The notes under the pieces are model-generated. The model worked only from the letters and a program-made list of their open reading frames with translations, searched no databases and was not told the origin of the DNA. Positions 24,520-36,424 of a stretch of 64,000 nt of DNA are shown here, piece by piece. The stretch spans positions 1,494,001-1,558,000 of the forward strand of contig JACATO010000680.1 of the NCBI GenBank assembly GCA_018389105.1, given 5' to 3'. This stretch comes from Nautilus pompilius. Lineage: Eukaryota; Mollusca; Cephalopoda; Nautilida; Nautilidae. Every line of letters begins with the position of its first letter. Position 1 is the stretch's first letter. The translations under genes and the position numbers were made by a program.

Positions 24520-27100
24520 CTGTGAATGAAAGCAAGTTCAGTAGAGTGCCGCACTGCAGACCATTATTATAGTAAAAATTGAAAAAATACAAATTAAGGC
24601 CACAGATGGAAACAAGTATTTCCATAGTTTGGTTGAATAATCTTCAGATTCAGTACATATGCCGTCATATTACTATAGCAAAGGTAGAGTAATTGATCTT
24701 TTGGAACCTCAAGTTCATGTGGCCATTTATAGTCACTTTAGTTATCCAGATATAAAATAATTCAGGGAATCATCTAATAATAATGGCTAATCGTCAACCC
24801 CATGATGAATGCTGGACAGAGTATTTTAAAAAAAAAGTAAACAATACTGATTAAACTAAACTAATACAAAATTTCTGTTCTTGAGATTCACAAATGCATC
24901 TAAAGTCATTGTATGGACTTTAGACACTAATTCCAGATCTCCATGGTAGATGGTAGTCATGAAAATTTTAAAGTGAACCAAAATATAGTTTCTCTTATTT
25001 TGAGAGCTAAATAAAATAAAAGTTGTAAAAATCTCATGTAAAGATTTTTTTTTTTAAAGTTTGCAAATGAAATATATTTTTTGTTTTCTTTTTCGAGATG
25101 ACATGCAATGCTATGCTGATGATAAAACATCTTATGTTATTGCGTTCTTCAGGAAAAAAGGTTCATCTCCCTTATAATGGCGCCCTCGCTTAACATTCGA
25201 AATGCAAACAAGTTATTTTTCAGCAATAGCACAGAAATCAAGTTGGTACAGCTCAGTATAATTCACAAAGCAGACAAAAGCTTTTTTCGATGAAACATTT
25301 CAAGATTTATTCCTCTTTCTTTGTCATCCGATCCATCACTGAAAGCTTCACCACCTTCAACAGGAATGATCTCGTCATCAGAGCCACTTTCACAGAAATT
25401 AACTCGATCAACTCAACAACACCAACAGAGGCCATGTTTGAAAAGCTGAATTTTATGCAAACACCACAAATGTGTGGCCCAAAGTCTGAGGCATTGGTTG
25501 CTCCACTACAAAAAAAAATGGTCTTGCTCATGACAAAGAAATAACAGCATGCCGTTATAAGTGAACTAATACAGTAATGGTATTTTGGCTTTATTAGATT
25601 GAGCATGTCTGTGTAACACACTTCATATTATGTTTATCTATGACTAATAATGATAAAAACTTACAAGTATTTGCAGAAGTCTTGAAGTTAAGCTGAAAAT
25701 AAACAATTTAGAACTTGAAAATACATGCTTACGTTATTTGATAACAATACACACATTCAAGTGCACAATATGAGAGAAAGACAGATAGAGAGATCTTAAG
25801 TTTATTTTACTTTGTATACTATGGATTTCATAAACAAATGTTGATTTTGATCAAAATTAGTTTACAGCGAAATATATATTTCAGGATTATTATGGATAAT
25901 GAATCTGTGTTCTTGAAGGTTTAATAGGGCCATTTTTAAAAAGTAATCACCATTCGATATCTCCATCCACACTTCATTTAGTATAAAGAGTAAAATTTTT
26001 AAACATAGTCAAAACATTTACTTCTATGAAGATGCACATTTAGGATGGAGAGAAGCATTGAATGATTTAATAATCACCAAGTTTTTGATCACAATTTGAG
26101 TTTTATCAAAGCAAAAAAAATGAAATTTATGAATAATGACAAAAATGTCTGTAAAGAAAATAAATGAGAGGATAACCTGAACAGATGCTTAAACTCTGAT
26201 CCCAAAGAAAGTCCTGGACAAAGTTGTTTGATCGTTTAGGGTTATTAAAAGTTAAGGCATAAAAATATAACTTATGTGAAAAACAGATTAAATATCTAGA
26301 AGACATGTTTATATTAAATGAATGCTTTTCTACAGAAAAGTCACAAGCAATGTCAAATTTCGGGGCTTCATTGCTGATAATCAAATTGTTACATAGCAAG
26401 ATAAAGATGGATCCCTTCCTTTCCCTTAATTCTAAAGAGTTGCTCAACAGCAGTGACCTACTGTCAAAGCAAAAGCTTTGTGATTATAATATCATATAAT
26501 ATTCCTTCTGTAAAGAACAATTTTTTTGATTGGATGAAAGAATCAAAGACAGAAATGTTGATGAAAACGAGATTCCAATAAGAGGACAATGAATAAACAG
26601 TAAAACCGATACTTAGCAGAAATACACTAAGCAAAGAAATTAAGCCAGGAAAGTCCAATGAATAAAGTCAAGAGTATGCAGATATTTTGGATATTACCAA
26701 AGTTTTTCCTCATTGCACACAGTTCTTTGTTTAATCCACAATACCTCGGACTTCAAGTAGGTATTCTATAAAAACTACATGTGCTGGTTACTCAATGAGA
26801 ACAAAGCTTTCAGTGCAAGGCATCATTCAATAATCCCATGTTATGATATTACCAATCTCCACCAGATGGCAGAACTATTGCATCCAGGTGCAGCACTAGT
26901 GGTTTCTTGTTGCATGTCTCATGATTTAATCTAAAGTTTTACAACAATTACAAATTAAATTGGATGATGCACACATTACCCAATGGCAATCATTCATACT
27001 TTCTTTGTAGACAATTTTAGTGTAGCTGCGATTGGAAAAAAAAAAACTTTGCTAGCCATTGACTACCGTTTATTTTTTATTTACATTTTTGTTTTCAAAA
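24520..27100. other. Intronic sequence without recognised genes
   Basis: Lies within the phosphatase gene. It contains a match to the CTCF consensus at 26,859-26,872 and an acidic coding-like patch on the minus strand near 25,300-25,410 (C-E-S-G-S-D-D-E), neither of which joins the gene model. Short open frames overlap on both strands around 25,290-25,620 and 26,130-26,500. Confidence 0.35.
26859..26872 (+). promoter_or_regulatory. CTCF-core-like site
   Basis: CCACCAGATGGCAG fits the degenerate core consensus CCASYAGRKGGCRS at all fourteen positions. CTCF and this motif are known across bilaterians. The site is in a phosphatase intron next to decayed transposons. Occupancy is unknown, and a single consensus match in 64 kb can be chance. 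Confidence 0.3.
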
Positions 27101-27930
27101 TGATGAGTGACAACAGTCAGTCACATTCATTTCAACCTATGATAGAAAATTACAGGACACAGTTTGCTGCTGCTGATAATAAAGAAAAGCACCATTTAAT
27201 CCAAGGGCAAAAACCAGAGAGAAATCTGAAGACAAAAGAAGCAAGAATGGATGCACAAATGGATGTTGTTGTCAAGACTAGTTTAAGAAGTTAGACTTTG
27301 ATAATGGCTTGTACTGTCTAGCATGTGTTCTTTTTTCCGAACAGATCACATCACTGCCCCACCTTATAAAAATTGGAAGGTTGCTCATGAAGACCTTAAG
27401 AGCCTTGTGGCATGCGACCACCATATCAATGGCAAAACTGAACACTTTTAAAACAACATGAAAATGCATCCAGTAGAATGGATGTCAGCAGAACAGAGAA
27501 GCATTGAGTCTGGACAGGGATAAAGGTACACAGTAGCGCTGATCAATTGAAGAGTTGATGCTAGTGCCATGACATCAAGATACTATTTGAACTATAAAAA
27601 GAAATACAAAAATTCCTCAATGACTTCCTGCTGTGTATGAAATCAATTTATCTAAGACATCATCATGCAGGAAGTAGAGGCTCAGGATTTTGGCCCTTAC
27701 TTTGGTCTCCGGTGCAATGATGCGAGGAGCAGTTTGTCTTGTTATACATCATAACTGTTGAAAACCAGTTGAATGACTGCTTGAATTTATCCTGTGTGAA
27801 GGCATTACAGGTGAGGCAGATTGCCAAAATATCACTGAATCTGAAACTAATGCTGGCTTCTCAGCTAGTTTCTGACTTAGAGAGGCTTCCAAGCCACCTA
27901 TTCTCAACATTTACATTTCAACCATTTTAG
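27090..27930 (+). pseudogene. Degenerate hAT-type transposase N-terminal part (TTF/ZMYM-type zinc finger)
   Basis: Near 27,310 the plus strand reads YCLACVLFSEQ, and after a frameshift a K-N-W-K-V-A-H-E-D-L-K-S-L-V piece and a D-H-H-I-N-G-K-T-E-H-F piece follow. This is the C-x2-C ... W-x-x-A ... H layout of the TTF-type zinc finger found at the N-terminus of many hAT transposases and ZMYM-like proteins. A weak acidic E-A-Q-D-F piece near 27,672 may correspond to the start of the catalytic domain. Several frame changes and stops make it a relic. It lies in a phosphatase intron. Confidence 0.45.
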
Positions 27931-28369
27931 TCAGGAGACCCTTGTGCTTCACTTGGGTCTCCTAATAAAAACAATTAATACGCACATATTAAATTCCATA
28001 TAAACACCACTACTTTGACCCTTATATCAAATACAGAGCTTCTGTGCCACCACCAACAAAAACACTACGTGTGATCAATGAGTGAGTCCCTACAATGAGT
28101 TAGATTACAGGCCACTTTTTGTTATCATCATGAAAATAAAATTAATTTTTTCACCTTATATTTCGAATTAACTAACATTAACATATGTAAAACACACTAT
28201 AAGTTATTTTAAAATAAGTGTTCATATACACTTAATATCCTGCCTTGTTTCTCTCAGCTTTTACCTATCTAATTACCACAATTTACTCACTAATTGCTAA
28301 TACATTTTCCAAACATAAATTTTGAATTGATTTAGTACTAATATTTCAAGCAGGAAAGGAATGTTTTCC

Positions 28370-31100
28370 TTGTTTTAATTTCAAACTATCAGCATACGTT
28401 TTAGTTGCTATATAATTGATCATTGTCTGCTTCACTATAAGATGGTATTTTAATGTCTGTGTTAGTTTTTGTTTATAATCTATATCATCTGTCTTACCAA
28501 CAGAGTCATCAAGCTTTAAATATCTTGCATCAATCTTACATCATCTCCAGCTAGTTGATCCAGAAAATTATCATCAATATAAATTTTACTTGTACCATCT
28601 GATCAAGATATCAATGCAGCTAAATTTGTAATTTTTTTACCTTTTAGATTTATATTGTCTGCTAAGTCACTTTCTTAACACTTATTAAACTATCAACATA
28701 CTTTGTATTTGTTGCATCATAATTGTTAGTTAGAGCACCTAGATTAGTTATTATACCATAGTTCATATTACCATGAAATGATTGATGTATACTTCATTTT
28801 CAGCATCTAAGTTACTAGATAGTTGAAAATTCTAGATTATTTTCCACACTTTTCATAAAACCATTAAATTTTGAATCATTCATATATTCTTATTTGTTGC
28901 AGCATTGTTATCAGTTGAATTTGTAATCTTGTTTTTTCTTAAGTTTAAATCCATCATTAGACACCCAGTATCACTATCATAGCTTATCTTATCATACATA
29001 TAAAAGTCAATAATCTTGTGCTACAGCAAATGTCCTGACTTTAACTTTTACTGCATAGTTAAAAAGTTTTCTTTCCTTTCTCAGAATCCAGGTCTGTTTT
29101 TTTAAAATGACTTTAAATATCTTAGTATTTCCACTTGCTACTGAATGAAACATTGTGCTCTCATTTCCATCTATTGATTTATTACACCAACAATAAGTTG
29201 GATTTAATGCTTTAGGACGTAAAACATCAACTCTGACCCTAACATTTGAAATCTGTCAAAAGCTTTTAACTCATTTAAATTAATAAGACAATTACTGCTA
29301 GAATCCATTCAATTCAAATGTATTTATCAGTTATATTAAATTATCTACATTTGTATCAACCCAATCATTAGAATTAACAGGATTATTAATATTTATAATT
29401 GTGATTATCTAAATTAAAATCTCCAGCCATTAAACTTGGCCCATCTTGTTTTAAAAAGTTTGATGTTTTAAAACCAGAATTATCTTTCTGCCTAAAGCCA
29501 AAACTTATTTACACTCATTTAATAATTAAAATTAAAGACACTTTGCTGATTCCATAGGTGGCTTTCCCAATTATTTACAAAGTTCAAAAATTTATTTAAA
29601 TTTGTCTTGTTTCTCTTTAGTTATAGAACCATTACATAAAATTATATAATTCAGAGTATAACTCAATTTAATTTTTCAAATGCTTTATATATTATTCTTT
29701 TTTCTTTTGTATCTTCAATTTGCTTGATAATATAGAAGATTTTAGACCAAACATACTATTGATAATTGATGTGATCGCTAAGTACAGAAAAAATATACAT
29801 AAAGACACAATGGTTAAAGAACAACAACAATTATTGGGATATTTTAAATGGAAGATTAGGGTCAAGTATTAAACCTTCAACAACAAATCTACTTCTTTTT
29901 TGTTGTTGCTGCAATACCAACTACACCGCATGGCCAACGTTTACCCTTTTTAGATCTAAAACACTGCATAATTAAGATACAAACATCTACCTATAGCCTT
30001 CTGTCCACCATTGTTGGCCAGTCCAAGGAACCTTGTAGCTATTTCACCTAAAGATGGTAAAACAGTTTTTCCAACATTCAATAAAGTTGGTTAAATAACT
30101 TCAAGAAATCCACCAACTTTTTAACTCTTAGCAATGTTTTTGTATGTCTTCATTAAAAAAATACCATCAAATCTGTACAAGTTTTTGGTTGGAACGATGT
30201 CACAGCAATGTCTGCAAATTTTGGTAGATGCTCAGGTTGATTAGAACCGCTGCCAGAAAATAGTTTAGGAAGTAAACTTCCTGAAACAGATTCAGTAAGA
30301 ACAGGTGAAAAAAAAAGGCCTTCCTTTCTTTCTAATATGTTTCCTTTGAGACAATGTCGTTTGAGAAACTTTAGTTTGCACGGGAGAAAATTGACAAACT
30401 CAAAAGATCTACAAAAAAAGGTTCCAGGCTAATTCCCTAACAGATCAGGTACTACAGGGCACAATGTTTCAGCTGTCTGGAGGAGTGAAGCTTCAAAGAA
30501 GAAAAAGATACCGATGATAAGTTTGTTGATGAGAATTCCTGAGCAGGCTCAGGTCTAGCCGGAAGAGCTTGGGAAAAACATGGCTCAAAATCAAACAAGT
30601 CAATAAAGAAATCAGAAACTGCAGTCTTGGGTTTATCAGACAGACATTTCTAGTTCAAGATGATGAATTCATACCAGAAAATGATTTCTCTCTTCTTTTT
30701 TTTTATGTGGTAGCATAGAGAATCTGTATCTAAAAATGATAGTGTTGGTTTATATTTGTATTTTGATTTCATAACATTAAAGTAAGAATCATATATTAAA
30801 TACTTTGAATAATCTAAAATGCACATTCCTAAGTAAAGAAGTTTAAGTTGATAGCTTTATCTTTCACACGCAAGAGAACTAAACTTCTGTTAAAATATCT
30901 TTAGTGTAGTTTCTGGGGTTGTACGAACTCTTACAACTGCTCGTGCTTTACATGTACCATTGCTCTACCATAAACAAAGTTATCCATTAACTTATCAAAG
31001 TCTTCATCTAGATTATTTGTAGATTTAGTTCTCATATCTGTATTTAACTAAAAATAAGATTTTAACCAAGTGGATTGATTAAAAGTAATAGTGCTATGTA
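28370..31100 (-). mobile_element. Degenerate Polinton/Maverick (endogenous virus-like) fragment
   Basis: Read on the minus strand, the 31,100-30,650 part resembles the C-terminal palm of a protein-primed family-B DNA polymerase. A D-T-D-S motif C is encoded at 30,719-30,730, and the pieces before it follow the order expected for Polinton polymerases. Next (about 30,620-29,900) comes a coding-like segment I cannot assign, possibly a minor structural protein. From about 28,940 to 28,380 there are four spaced copies of a tail-fibre-like motif. All frames are broken by many stops and indels, so the copy is old and inactive. No terminal inverted repeats were found, and the rest of the element is missing. 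Confidence 0.55.
28381..28938 (-). repeat. Tail-fibre-like D-A-x-T-K-x-Y-V-D repeats in the Polinton remnant
   Basis: Four copies at about 28,381-28,455, 28,551-28,650, 28,683-28,757 and 28,880-28,938 each encode, on the minus strand, a variant of I-x-N-L ... D-A-x-x-x-K-Y-V-D-S. The best preserved copy ends in KYVDSL. This motif is typical of phage tail-fibre and related adhesin repeats and also appears in proteins of some Polinton/adintovirus-like elements. Frames change between copies. Confidence 0.5.
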
Positions 31101-31330
31101 TTTTTGGTATATTCATACCCAGGAACGTATTTTCTGAGAATGTCTAAAAAAATGAATGCTATAGGCCAGCTCCTGTATACATTAAAAACATGATTTCCAA
31201 TTTATCTTTGCATATTTTTAAAATATTCAAGATGTTATTATCATCACTTGCAAAAGATGATTGTGAAATCATTTGTTTACAATAACTGGAAACAAAATAT
31301 GTAAATATGAAATCAAACAAATACAATTAC

Positions 31331-31419
31331 CAGATTTCTCATCTTTGATTTCATTGCATTTCCGAACGATGAGGAAGCAGCGACATCTTTAATGGGCAAT
31401 CTGTCCATAACCTCATCAG
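31331..31419 (-). CDS. PTPN12: PTP-PEST-like, tail exon
   Basis: An 89-nt exon between GCTTCCTCACTTTCAG and |GTAATTG encodes ADEVMDRLPIKDVAASSS and then ten more residues. Read in phase 1 it joins in frame either directly to the large tail exon (37,814) or to the 12-nt form of the microexon at 35,498. It ends in phase 0, which does not match the next exon found (24,519), so an undetected exon probably lies between. No homology is claimed for this peptide. Confidence 0.55.
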
Positions 31420-31842
31420 CTGAAAGTGAGGAAGCAAACAGCATACAGTAAACAAAGCTCACTTAACGATGCAAGATTTTTAAAATATATTTCTCATATT
31501 TTAATCAAAGTTTTCTGCAGCAGTTTACTTTTTTTTAATAATAGGAAAAAATAAATAAATAAACAAAGCATAAAAGACATGAAACAGTTTATTAATACAT
31601 GGAGTTGCGGTGTATTCATTTGTAGTTAGTTTTTTTAATGTTTTATCCATCTTTTAATGATAAGTTCCAGCTATAACATCAGCAAGTGTTTGCATGGTGT
31701 TCAATCTTATAGAAGATTTGTACTGAGAAAAATAGAACAACAAAGTGATTGTAAATTAGGCAATTTCTTCCTTCTTCCAGCTTTATATGAAAGCAACTTT
31801 CATTTACATCACTATTCTCAGAATTTCAATTAAGTTAAATTT

Positions 31843-31918
31843 AGGGACGTTCAAATGAAACCCGACTGAAAATAGAATCACCGTAATTGTATCCAGCCAG
31901 GTTTCATTTGAACGTTGC
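31843..31918. mobile_element. Tiny palindromic MITE, copy A
   Basis: About 76 bp bounded by GGGACGTTCAAATGAAACC and its inverted form GGTTTCATTTGAACGTT, so almost the whole element folds into a hairpin with a short loop. It is the best preserved member of a family with other members at 42.5, 48.1 and 52.0 kb. No coding capacity. Confidence 0.65.
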
Positions 31919-32335
31919 TTAAAAACAGCATGTTGCACATCTCCCAAGATTCCATGCTGAAAATCCAACTGTAGCTGAGTGAATCTCTGAATAGCTTCTA
32001 TTCTTACCATAAAACTAATATGTTCCAGTAATACAATGAACAATATTTCATGTATCTAATAATATAAATAAAACTCCAACATCTTTAGTTTCCTTTTAGA
32101 AAACAACAATAACCACTTTGTTTTAACAGCAATTTTTTCCATTTATTTTACTTTAGAAAAAGGTTTTAATTAAGAAAAGGCCACATTTATTTCCTTTAAA
32201 CCTGCTGAATTAGATACAAGTCTCCTGGGATATTATCTAATGGGTCTAAATAAAGTTGCTTTGTTATTAACATACATAAACTTACAGTCATAGTTCCTGT
32301 TAGGCAGCTGGGGTGCAAAATCACCACACACCTGT

Positions 32336-32337
<2 letters not shown>

Positions 32338-32416
<79 letters not shown>

Positions 32417-32432
32417 TAACAATAACAATAAC
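32338..32432. repeat. (AAT)n microsatellite with (AACAAT)n tail
   Basis: About 95 bp of AAT/ATA repeats with one phase slip near 32,369, ending in AACAAT units. Confidence 0.95.
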
Positions 32433-35400
32433 AAAAAAGCAAAATCTTTCATTAAACAAATTTTAAAAAATACACATTTCAACTTCTTTTTAGTTTTTTT
32501 TAAATATTTCTTATGAGGTCAGGTAATTATTATATGATACCTTTATGAAAACAATGCTAAAAGAGAAATAAAGGGGGAGGAAGAAAAGCAAACAGACAAC
32601 AGAAAAAAGAGAGAGAAGTTGCTGGTATGCAAGACTGAGGGTTCAAAAAGGGTATCTCCTGATAAGACTGTTGTTCCAATCCAGACTTCACAGTGATGGA
32701 TTGTACTAATAAAACAAAGTTCAAATCTATACACAATCAGTTATTAAAACACTATGTATGATTTTAAAATGGAGCCAAGGTCTCCCTGCATCCAGCTGAT
32801 TTGAAAAGGATTAAATTAAATTAAATTGAAAATTTTTACATTAAAGCTGGTGTCTTCTGCAGAAAATGTAATTAAAAAGTTTAAAATTTAGAGATTTGTG
32901 GTATGATACTTTGCAGTATTTATATTTGAAAGTTGATTTTATTTGATTCAATTCGTAATTGTACAATTTGAAAAGCACTATACTGGAATCTCTAGCCACT
33001 TTTTCTGATAATATCTGAGAACCATCACCCCATTATGAAATCCTGGTATTACAGATCAAACTAGCCAACTAAATAAAAAACAAAAAACAAACAAACAGGA
33101 GTTTTTTTTAATTAATAACACTTCCCAATAACAATCAACCAGACTTCTACAAACTTTCTAGTAGATGCAGGAAGTGTTTAGTCAATTACAACAAGGAACC
33201 TTTTCATTTATCTGAGTGCAGGAAAAGTCATTCAGCAGAATTCGCTTCTCAGACGACCACTGTCTCTGTGACGCTTTCCCAGTTATGGATTTGTGTCTTG
33301 GTCATGAGATCAGGGATTGTGTGCTTACTGAGTAGGTTGGCAAACAGTTAAAATGTGCAACAGAAAGTTTATATATAAGTCCTGATGAAATTATAAGCCA
33401 TTTCTCACAAAGCATGTTGCCTTTTAAAAGTATTTAAGTTAAGTAGAAAAGGGAGGATGGCGACTGTACAGTTCGTATGGGCAGGACTCATGGTGATCTC
33501 TAAAATAGATTGTACGTGCAAGTTACTATAGCAGACTTTTCTAGGATGTTTGAAATAGCTCTATTCCACCTTCAATTTTCAAAATGTTTTCAAAGGCGCA
33601 TGTGCCATGAATCCCCCAATGGGGAACAACTTTGGTACCCTATGGACCACTGAAATCAGTTCATTGTTTCCATAAATCAGAAAATCAAAACTTTGTGCAT
33701 TCAACAAGTTATCATTTTAACTATTCAGGTGACAAAGAGTATTCATATTTATCCACTCAACCAGAGCCCTTCTTCCTTTGACCACTGCCTTTGTGAGAAT
33801 AACCCATGACTCTAGAAAGCATCTTCACTACACATAGTTACTGCTTGAAATGCTAAGAGTTAGCACACCCCTTTTTGAAGGACATACCAGCTAGTCAGGC
33901 AGGTGCTTAGGCGACCCACAGGGCTGATAAATCCAACTACACTTAGAAATGGGCCATGGCATTTATACAATTTGCCTGGAATACTTGTGTGTGCCTTGAC
34001 AACACAGGAAATATTAAAATCTGCCATCAGTCACAGTGTAACAGTCGAATCTTAGCTCTTAGGCCATTGTTATAAAATTCTGTTTCAGAGTTACCTGTAG
34101 AAAATAGATTCTACTGCAGTCAACACTGACATCTTTTGTGCCTCCACATCAAGAATGAAATCTATAACCGGACCATCTTAACTTTCTTAGCAAGAAACAC
34201 AAATGGAGGAATGCTGCTTAAATAATGTTTTACTCGGCCTATCCAGCAAAACAAAAGACACGAGAAAAAGTCTAAGAAATAAATCCGTCTCCTACTTTTC
34301 CAGGGTTCTGTCTATTTTTTAAAAACATATATAAAACACGCTGTTACCATGATCAGTCAGCAAATTTCTTTTAAAAAAAGTATTTTTGTTTTAATTTTAA
34401 AAAAAATTTTCTATAAGATTTGAACATCTCTAGTTTCTGAATATTTCTAATAACTTCTATTTTTAAAAATTGCTGTCATTTCTATTCTCATCTATACATT
34501 TGTAACAAGGGTACATGGTCAGTTCAGAGACCAACAGATGTCAGAGAATTACAAACCGATGTAGTAGACTGCCTGCGATAAGCACATGCAGCATCTTTCT
34601 AAAACTTGGAAATAGGGGGGGGCCTTGAACTGTAGGTTATATTGACTATTTTCTTTCAGGATTGCTGAAAAACGAAATAGTTTTAACTTTAAAAAGTTTT
34701 TCAAAACACAAAAACGACAAAATGTCCTATGTAAGTTCTCCTAAGGGTCAGTTTAAGAAACAAGTGTCAGAGTTTTCTGTGTGTGTAAATAATAAAGAAG
34801 ATAACTGTCACCAAACCAACCAGAAAATAGCACTTTAGAAGGTAAAAAAAGATCATTTCAAACTTCCTCTACAATTCATTTATAAAGTAATAACAAAAAA
34901 ACCTCCATCACAAACTGTTCCCTTCATATGAAGTATAGAAACAATCATTAACCATAATACTTTCTATTCTAAGATTAAAAGCATTATTTATTCAGTGGCT
35001 GTGCAGTTTTTATCTGCTAAGTTCCCATAATGCAACGTTACAAAAGCTTACAATTAGGTACTGATCACCACCGACTGTTTTCAGACATGTAGCTGTCAGG
35101 TCAGTAGAGCATATGAAAGAAAGTCTTTAAAGGTAAACTTCACCAGAAAGGAACTGCTCTACAAAGAGAATCCAAAAAAAAAAAGGGCAACAGCAAAGAA
35201 TAAGCCGTTTGATTTGCTTGTGAGGACTAGCAAATATTTTACCAACTTCTACTCTTAGGCAATCATGAGTTTTCAAAGCGATGTATTCAGGGAAGATTTT
35301 TTAAATTATGTTCAGATTGTACACACAACTGCTTTAATTTTATAGATATTAAAGTGAGTGGGTGAGTGAGATTTTACTGCTAATTTATCTGCACTCCCCT

Positions 35401-35497
35401 CTCCATAGAACAGGGCACTGGGGGCTTAGAAAGGCAATGGGTTACATTGCACCAGATTTACAGCATTGAAAAAAAAAAATTAGCCAGTTAAACATAC

Positions 35498-35509
35498 CTG
35501 AATTTTTGT
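35498..35509 (-). CDS. PTPN12: PTP-PEST-like, candidate microexon (12 or 20 nt)
   Basis: The minus strand reads TTTTTATTTCAG, GTACGCAG, ACAAAAATTCAG, then |GTATGTTT. With the inner CAG as acceptor, a 12-nt exon (D-K-N-S with flanking split codons) joins the large tail exon and the 31,419 exon in frame, phase 1 to phase 1. With the outer CAG the exon is 20 nt (35,498-35,517) and reads through to phase 0, which would need a different acceptor downstream. Borders are strong but the exon is too short to prove by reading. Confidence 0.45.
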
Positions 35510-36424
35510 CTGCGTACCTGAAATAAAAATAAGACCAGTTATCAGTAAAATTGTTGGTAACTAATATCATAAATAAAACATTAGATTATGTTAATAACTT
35601 AAGTTAGTTCAGTAGTTGCTTGAAAGTAAGGTTGTGTCGTACATCCTGATTTGTCAGTAAGCTTGACGTCACATGCAACAACAAATCAAAATGTTCGTCT
35701 TATAGAGCTACATCAACGGGTTTGTGGAAAGTCAAAATACCAAAATGAAGTGAAAAAATAAAAACACGAGTAAATTGTTTTTCTTTTTTAATGGAAAATT
35801 CTATTCAAAATGTGAGATTTTTCCATCTACTCCACTGAGAATTTAAAAAATGGCAAAATTTCAATGAAAAAAAAAATTTTTTTTCCTTCCTTTTTAAGAA
35901 AATGCCTATAAATGGATTAGCTGATGTGTATAACACCATACGACACCAGAGATCATCAATTCAAAAAAACCAACCAGCCAGCCAAAATTGGACATTCATA
36001 AATTCTTTTTTTTAAGAAGTTGTGCTGCTTGGGATGCCTTACTGAACAGTGTAGTAGAAGCAAGATATGTCAAAGATTTTAAAATGTACATAGTTCCCAT
36101 TTTAAGAAAAAGACAACCTTATGCAAATTCTAAAAAAACCCTGACCCACCAAACTTGGTACAAACAAAATCTAAGATTGGAGTTTAGGGTAGATTTTATC
36201 AAAATTGTTATGAGTAACCAAAACACAAACTACCATCAGGTTTTTTTCAACTCAAAGGTCTAAAATTTAACGTAGAAAACATGGAAAAGCACTGATAGTA
36301 CACAACCCCCCAGCTTAAAAAATATCATATAGTCTGTAAAAACATGAATTTCAAAGTGACCACTTGTTTATAGGTGTGAGGCAAAATCAGTTGTGAAAAT
36401 TCACAATGATAGTCCACAATGCAT

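Larger units (their letters stand above)
31420..35497. other. Intronic sequence
   Basis: Phosphatase intron with a MITE copy (31,843-31,918) and an AAT microsatellite (32,338-32,432). Nothing else was recognised. The isoleucine- and tyrosine-rich open frames at 32,196-32,459 are translations of the microsatellite. Confidence 0.5.

Noticed and set aside
25290-25621. Overlapping frames on both strands, including an acidic C-E-S-G-S-D-D-E patch
   Set aside because: No splice borders that fit the phosphatase model and no family recognised. Probably transposon debris.
32196-32459. Open frames rich in isoleucine, leucine or tyrosine on the minus strand
   Set aside because: They are translations of the AAT microsatellite.
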